The notes beneath the pieces were generated by a model. That model searched no databases, had not been told where the DNA came from, and saw only the letters and a program-made list of their open reading frames with translations. Shown in pieces: positions 22,574 through 23,628 of a stretch of 23,628 nucleotides of DNA (position 1 is the stretch's first letter; the number at the start of each line of letters is the position of its first letter). Origin of the DNA: JAUWQU01 sp964605095 (GTDB lineage: Bacteria; Planctomycetota; Phycisphaerae; SM23-33); contig CAZSBS010000041.1 in assembly GCA_964605095.1 (NCBI GenBank), forward strand, positions 1 through 23,628. The letters are read 5' to 3'. The translations under genes were made by a program, and so were the position numbers.

Positions 22574-23628
22574 ATGAACGCGACGACCAAAAACTTCGAG
22601 CAAGGCAAAGATGAAGTCGCCCGGCTATGCGAATACTTCGCCAGGAACCAAGCCTCTTTCTGCGCATCCGGCAGGAAGGAAGCCCACGTCCGCCAGGACC
22701 TGATTGACCCGTTCTTCCGGGCTTTGGGCTGGGATGTCGGCAACGCCGGGCGCGTCGCCCCGCAATACTGCGAAGTCGTCGTCGAAGACAGTCTCGATGT
22801 GGAAGGCCAGCAGAAGGCCCCCGACTACACCTTCCGCGTCGGCACGTTGCCCAAGTTTTACGTTGAAGCCAAGAAGTGCGGCGTGAACATCTTCGCCGAC
22901 CCCGGCCCGGCCTACCAATTGCGCCGATACGGATGGAGTGCCAAGGTCGCCGTCTCAATCCTTACCGACTTCGAGGAATTGGGCGTCTACGACTGCACCA
23001 AGCGGCCGCGCCCGGCCGACAAGGCAAGCCATGCCCGAATTCTCTATTATCGGTTCGATGAATACCCCGACCGCTGGCGCGAGCTGTGGGACATCTTCTC
23101 GCGCGAGGCTGTTTGGACCGGGGCTTTCGATCAATACGCCGCGTCCAAGCGGAAGCGCGGCACGTCCGAAGTGGACGTGGAGTTCCTCAAGGAAATCGAG
23201 GGCTGGCGCGATGAGTTCGCTCGCAATATCGCCCTGCGAAATCGCGACATCTCCAGCGACGAGCTGAACCGCGCCGTTCAAGTCACCATCGACCGGATCG
23301 TGTTCCTTCGCATGGCCGAGGACCGGGGGCTTGAACCCAGCCAGCAGCTTCTGACCCTGTGCGAGCAAGGGGACATTTACCAAGGCTACATGAAGCTGTG
23401 CCGCAAGGCCGACGACAAGTACAACTCCGGCCTGTTCCACTTCCAGAAGGAAGCCGGCGTGCCGGAAGCCCCCGACCAGATCACGCCGCGACTGGCCGTC
23501 GATGATAAGGTCCTCAAGCGGATCCTCCAAAGCCTGTACTTCGCCCACGGCAGCCCCTACGAGTTCAAGGTGTTGCCCGTCGAAATCCTGGGCACCGTCT
23601 ACGAGCGGTTCCTGGGCAAGGTCATCCG
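22574..23628 (+). CDS. Type IIG-like restriction-modification enzyme, N-terminal part (runs off window)
   Basis: 351 codons are visible and the frame is open to the window edge. The N-terminal region resembles the nuclease domain of fused restriction-methyltransferase (Eco57I-like) enzymes: AHVRQDLIDPFFRALGWDV (~38-55), then a PD-(D/E)xK-type core with Asp84 in APDYTF and Glu98-x-Lys100 in FYVEAKK. Helical linkers follow (NRAVQVTIDRIVFLRMAEDR, ~243-262), and the last residues, EILGTVYERFLGKVI, match the spacer that leads into the N6-adenine methyltransferase domain. The methyltransferase motifs are beyond the window. ATG 22574 is preceded by GGGGA; ATG 22562 in frame is an alternative. It would cut unmodified DNA and methylate host sites. 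It sits beside fragments and repeats, consistent with horizontal acquisition. Confidence 0.8.
   Translation, partial: MNATTKNFEQGKDEVARLCEYFARNQASFCASGRKEAHVRQDLIDPFFRALGWDVGNAGRVAPQYCEVVVEDSLDVEGQQKAPDYTFRVGTLPKFYVEAKKCGVNIFADPGPAYQLRRYGWSAKVAVSILTDFEELGVYDCTKRPRPADKASHARILYYRFDEYPDRWRELWDIFSREAVWTGAFDQYAASKRKRGTSEVDVEFLKEIEGWRDEFARNIALRNRDISSDELNRAVQVTIDRIVFLRMAEDRGLEPSQQLLTLCEQGDIYQGYMKLCRKADDKYNSGLFHFQKEAGVPEAPDQITPRLAVDDKVLKRILQSLYFAHGSPYEFKVLPVEILGTVYERFLGKVI

Noticed and set aside
1..23628. CRISPR array
   Set aside because: No regularly spaced identical 25-40 bp repeats were found; the repeats present are palindromic, low-complexity or two-copy.

Overview
The window is high-GC bacterial DNA with long planctomycete-style genes. 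The best guess at the source is a Planctomycetota bacterium, possibly Phycisphaerae-like. This is inferred from the enlarged SecA, the duplicated DUF4159-type protein, the LarA-like and UroD-like metabolic genes, the secreted DNRLRE-type giant protein and the many dispersed intergenic repeats. No 16S or other decisive marker is present. A 100-N gap flanked by an identical 55-bp overlap shows that this is a scaffolded draft, probably metagenomic, assembly.

Layout. 1-5.0 kb (+): the 3' part of secA, a GTAG-rich repeat region, a 75-aa SEC-C protein and carA. 5.1-7.6 kb (-): a LarA-family gene followed by a secreted esterase, separated by a cluster of four REP-like hairpins. 7.9-10.3 kb (+): a starch/glycogen-synthase-like glycosyltransferase, a second GTAG-rich repeat, and an Rrf2-family regulator with a probable Fe-S cysteine cluster. 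10.3-10.7 kb: a convergent spacer with a possible tiny ORF and an intrinsic terminator. 10.7-14.8 kb (-): serA, a TPR lipoprotein and a tandem DUF4159 exported protein that is interrupted only by the artefactual gap. 15.2-16.2 kb (+): a UroD-family methyltransferase/decarboxylase. 16.2-16.5 kb: a 230-bp MITE-like insertion with perfect terminal inverted repeats and an 11-bp target duplication. 16.5-21.9 kb (-): two exported proteins of unknown function; the second is 1533 aa, with a DNRLRE-like domain bracketed by three ~50-residue repeats, and its gene is bounded by ~70-bp direct repeats. 22.0-22.4 kb: a graveyard of fragments (repeat copy, degenerate tRNA-like locus, orphan coding fragment, 3' end of a second UroD-like gene). 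22.57 kb to the end (+): the N-terminal part of a type IIG-like restriction-modification enzyme.

How the genes relate. The housekeeping genes (secA, carA, serA) are not functionally linked to one another. Two export themes stand out: SecA plus the SEC-C protein, and five genes with signal peptides or a lipobox. The 16.2-23.6 kb part looks like accessory DNA shaped by small mobile elements and ends in a restriction-modification locus. The most unusual signals are the REP-like hairpins with compensatory stem changes, the MITE whose empty target is still present 6 kb away, and SecA with a multiplied helical unit and a cysteine-rich insertion.
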